Positions 7,449-9,581 of a stretch of 9,581 nt of DNA are shown piece by piece. Numbering within the stretch: the stretch's first letter is position 1; every line of letters starts with the position of its first letter. A model generated the notes under the pieces. That model did not search any database. It saw only the letters and a program-made list of their open reading frames with translations, and was not told where the DNA came from. Source of the stretch: JBFJVZ01 sp041623895 (GTDB lineage: Bacteria; Planctomycetota; Planctomycetia; Pirellulales; Pirellulaceae); the NCBI GenBank assembly GCA_041623895.1, contig JBFJVZ010000316.1:1-9581 (forward strand). The letters run 5' to 3'. The position numbers and the translations under genes were made by a program.

Positions 7449-7808
7449 ATGCCATTTATCGATATCACCACGATCCCGGCTCAGGAAGTCTGCCCCGGTT
7501 GTCGTTTACGGACTCCATACGGCAAAATCCTGATGCTTTCCTACCTGGAAATGGACGAAGGAGCTGAGATTCCGTTGCACGATCACCCCCATGAGCAGGG
7601 CGGAATGCTGCTTGAAGGGAAGCTTCAGCTTACAATTGGAGATGATACGCGGATCGTTCATCCGCGATCGATGTTCATAATCCCGCCGGGTGTTCCTCAC
7701 CGAGCCGTTGCCGTCGATGGGCCCGCCTTGGTGTTGGATGTCTTCAGCCCAATTCGCGAAGACTACGCGGAGTTGATGAACAAGTACATTCCTGAGATTG
7801 AGCGGTGA
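7449..7808 (+). CDS. Small single-domain cupin protein
   Basis: This is a 119-residue cytoplasmic cupin with no signal peptide. Cupin motif 1 is at 38-57: G38, then H44-D-H46-P-H48-E-Q50 and LLEG at 54-57. Motif 2 is at 73-84, with IIPPGVPH ending at H84. H44, H46, Q50 (or E49) and H84 would form the metal site. The HxHPHEQ/LEG pattern resembles KdgF-like cupins, which act on unsaturated uronate sugars, and also many uncharacterised cupins, so the substrate is open. Unusual is C15-P-G-C18 just before the first strand, where relatives I know generally have non-Cys residues around the PG. The C-terminus (VFSPIREDYAELM) matches cupins of this kind. It lies 114 bp after the beta-repeat gene. Its stop codon overlaps a possible GTG start (GTGA, 7805-7808) of the downstream frame. 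Cupin assignment is firm; enzymatic role is not. Confidence 0.9.
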   Translation: MPFIDITTIPAQEVCPGCRLRTPYGKILMLSYLEMDEGAEIPLHDHPHEQGGMLLEGKLQLTIGDDTRIVHPRSMFIIPPGVPHRAVAVDGPALVLDVFSPIREDYAELMNKYIPEIER

Positions 7809-7861
7809 GATCAGTACAGCGACTTGGATTGTCATCCCACCTCGAGAGCCGGGAGAGCGCG

Positions 7862-9581
7862 GTGTCGACACGCAGGGACTGGGAAGCCACGGGCAGCATC
7901 CGTACGTTGACCATAAATCGATTGCCCTCACCTGCGGCTGAGACCGCGACCACTCCCGGAGGGAGAGGTCGCGGAAGATCGCAAACCGCGCTCAAACAAG
8001 CACTTAAAAGCTGCACAACCTCCAGAGGAATACGTTTCACCTGCGTGATCGGCTTGCTCTTGATCTTCGCCAGCAATGCTTCGGCTGCGGATCAAGTCGA
8101 TTACCTCACGCAGATCAAACCGTTGCTGGCCGAGAAGTGTTACGCTTGCCACGGGCGGCTGAAACAAGAGTCGGAGCTGCGATTGGAAACGCGATCGTTG
8201 ATGATCGACGGCGACGTGATCGTGCCGGGCAAACCGGGCGATAGCGAGTTGCTTCGCCGCGTGATGGCCAGCGACGATCAGCGAATGCCGCCGCCCGAAG
8301 AAGGATCGGCACTGAAACGCGATCAAATCGAACTCTTGCAACGCTGGATTACTCAGGGCGCGAAGGCACCTGACGAAGCGATCCCCGTTGCGCCGAACCA
8401 ACACTGGGCCTTTCAAGCGGTCAGGCGTCCCGCGGTCCCTGATTCGAAAGCGAACCCGATCGACGCGTTGTTGGCGGCCAAACACAAAGCACACGGGATC
8501 AAGACGCAGCCGCCCGCCGAGCGGTCGATTCTGATCAGACGTTTGTACCTGGACTTGATCGGGCTTCCGCCAACGCGTCAGCAACTCGCGGACGAGCGGC
8601 CATGGAATGAGATTGTCGATGAATTGCTGGCCAGTCCGCATCACGGCGAACGTTGGGGCCGCCACTGGATGGACGTTTGGCGTTACAGCGATTGGTATGG
8701 CTTGGGGGCTCAGCTCCGCTACAGCCAAAAACATATCTGGCATTGGCGTGATTGGATCATCGAATCGTTGAATGCCGATAAACCCTACGACCAGATGATC
8801 CGTGAGATGTTGGCGGGTGATGAAATCGCGCCCACGGATGCCGATGTCCTTCGCGGCACCGGTTTCCTGGCTCGCAATTACTACTTGTTCAATCGCACCA
8901 CCTGGCTGGACAGCACCATCGAGCATACCGGCAAGGCCTTCTTGGGATTGACGCTGAACTGTGCCAAATGTCACGACCACAAATACGATCCTGTCACGCA
9001 ACTGGACTACTACCAGTTGCGAGCCATCTTTGAGCCGCATCAAGTTCGATTGGATCCCGTTTCCGGTGAAACCGATTTTGAAAAAGATGGCTTACCGCGA
9101 GTGTTTGATGATCACGTCGATCTGGAAACCCACTTGCACATTCGCGGCAATCCAAAAACACCCGACCAGGAGACAAAAATCACTGCCAGTGTGCCGGCGT
9201 TCCTGGCTAGCTTTCAGCCGGAAATTAAACCGGTACCGTTGCCTTACCAGGCGTACGCCCCGGGCGCCCGTGACTACGTCCAGCAAGATCATTTGCAACA
9301 GGCAAAGTCGAACGTTCAGACCGCTGAACAAGAACTAGCGGCCGCGAAAAAGAAACTCGCCGAAACGCCACCGGCAGAACCCCGACCTGTCACGCCGGCA
9401 GAGTCCTTTGAAGTGGTGGACAATTTCGCCGCGCCGCGCCCCGACATCTGGAAGATCGTTGGCGACGGTTGGCAGTACCGCGATGGCGCGTTGCAGCAAA
9501 CTAAATCGACACGCGAAAGCGAAATGGCGAGGCTGCTGAAACCGCTGCCGGCCGATTTTGAACTGATCTGCAAGTACACGA
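7862..9581 (+). CDS. PSCyt1/DUF1549 heme-c protein, N-terminal part (3' truncated by window edge)
   Basis: The reading frame is open to the window end, giving about 573 residues of a protein expected to exceed 1000. Residues are numbered from GTG 7862. A signal-peptide-like region spans codons ~40-75: Lys/Arg-containing n-region, core VIGLLLIFA, end SNASAA. The PSCyt1 cytochrome domain follows, with C93YAC-H heme motif (8138-8152) and RMPPPEEG as likely Met-ligand region. The DUF1549 (PSCyt2) domain runs ~200-400 (RRLYLDLIGLPPT; HHGERWGRHWMDVWRYSDWYG; second heme-type motif CAKCHDHKYDP at 8960-8992). A coiled coil lies at ~471-502, and from ~514 a beta-rich segment (FEVVDNFAAPRPDIWKIVGDGW) resembles LamG/DUF1080-type inserts. 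The missing 3' part should hold DUF1553. The start is uncertain: no in-frame ATG precedes the signal region. GTG 7862 has GGGAGAG upstream; GTG 7805, TTG 7907 and TTG 7922 are alternatives, and GTG 8045 would remove the charged n-region. It likely acts in the periplasm. Confidence 0.88.
   Translation, partial: MSTRRDWEATGSIRTLTINRLPSPAAETATTPGGRGRGRSQTALKQALKSCTTSRGIRFTCVIGLLLIFASNASAADQVDYLTQIKPLLAEKCYACHGRLKQESELRLETRSLMIDGDVIVPGKPGDSELLRRVMASDDQRMPPPEEGSALKRDQIELLQRWITQGAKAPDEAIPVAPNQHWAFQAVRRPAVPDSKANPIDALLAAKHKAHGIKTQPPAERSILIRRLYLDLIGLPPTRQQLADERPWNEIVDELLASPHHGERWGRHWMDVWRYSDWYGLGAQLRYSQKHIWHWRDWIIESLNADKPYDQMIREMLAGDEIAPTDADVLRGTGFLARNYYLFNRTTWLDSTIEHTGKAFLGLTLNCAKCHDHKYDPVTQLDYYQLRAIFEPHQVRLDPVSGETDFEKDGLPRVFDDHVDLETHLHIRGNPKTPDQETKITASVPAFLASFQPEIKPVPLPYQAYAPGARDYVQQDHLQQAKSNVQTAEQELAAAKKKLAETPPAEPRPVTPAESFEVVDNFAAPRPDIWKIVGDGWQYRDGALQQTKSTRESEMARLLKPLPADFELICKYT
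7944..7974. repeat. 31-bp near-perfect palindrome in the leader/N-terminal region of the PSCyt1 gene
   Basis: CCGCGACC (7944-7951), A, CTCCC (7953-7957), loop GGA, GGGAG (7961-7965), A, GGTCGCGG (7967-7974). The arms pair over 13 bp with a single A-A mismatch and a 3-nt loop. It looks like a REP-type intergenic palindrome, yet it falls inside the open frame upstream of the signal peptide. It could be a structured mRNA leader, a dispersed repeat, or part of a translated long n-region. Confidence 0.7.

Noticed and set aside
7331..7567. 78-codon + frame starting at a GTG that overlaps the stop of the repeat-protein gene
   Set aside because: The overlap is attractive for coupling, but the frame runs into the cupin in a different register and its product has no recognisable features.
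7928..9043. 371-codon open frame on the minus strand
   Set aside because: It is antisense to the PSCyt1/DUF1549 gene, whose + frame carries two CxxCH motifs and recognisable family blocks. The minus translation has no family resemblance and is Arg/Val/Gln-rich in the way of an antisense frame.

Overview
The window looks like chromosomal DNA of a planctomycete, most likely a marine Rhodopirellula/Pirellulaceae-type organism. The evidence is the gene families: PSCyt1/DUF1549/DUF1553 heme proteins, a DUF1501 protein and a formylglycine-type sulfatase are hallmark planctomycete families and are found together here. The moderate-to-high G+C, loose ribosome binding sites and non-ATG starts also fit. 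The genus is an inference; no rRNA or other marker gene is present.

Layout. (1) Positions 2-1459 (+) hold the C-terminal half of a PSCyt/DUF1549/DUF1553 protein, cut by the left edge. It is followed after 17 bp by a complete DUF1501 gene with a twin-arginine signal (1477-2970, +); the two look like one operon. (2) Positions 2971-3205 are a convergent intergenic region with small hairpins, a perfect 22-bp inverted repeat (3021-3072) nested inside 9-bp outer arms (3009-3089), and a degenerate further copy of the repeat unit (3161-3176). (3) A secreted type I sulfatase lies on the minus strand (3206-4648) with a GTG start backed by an AGGAG site. (4) A 136-bp divergent spacer leads to a secreted 849-residue protein built of carboxypeptidase-regulatory-like/Ig-like beta repeats (4785-7334, +). 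(5) A small cupin follows (7449-7808, +), with a CPGC motif and an HDHPHEQ metal site. (6) A second PSCyt1/DUF1549 protein runs off the right edge (about 7862-9581, +). It has two CxxCH heme motifs, a coiled coil and the start of a lectin-like or DUF1080-like insert. A 31-bp near-perfect palindrome lies in its leader or N-terminal coding region, and its start codon is unresolved.

How the parts may work together. All but the cupin carry export signals or belong to exported families. One Sec-exported heme-c protein plus one Tat-exported DUF1501 protein forms a module on the left. The right edge shows the first gene of what is probably a second such module. Between them lie a sulfatase, a beta-repeat secreted protein and a cupin that resembles sugar-processing cupins. 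This fits a periplasmic or outer-surface function in use of sulfated polysaccharide, but the biochemical role of the PSCyt/DUF1501 pair is not established and cannot be read from the sequence alone. No tRNA, rRNA, CRISPR array, transposase or phage gene was seen, and no stretch over 300 bp lacks a gene.
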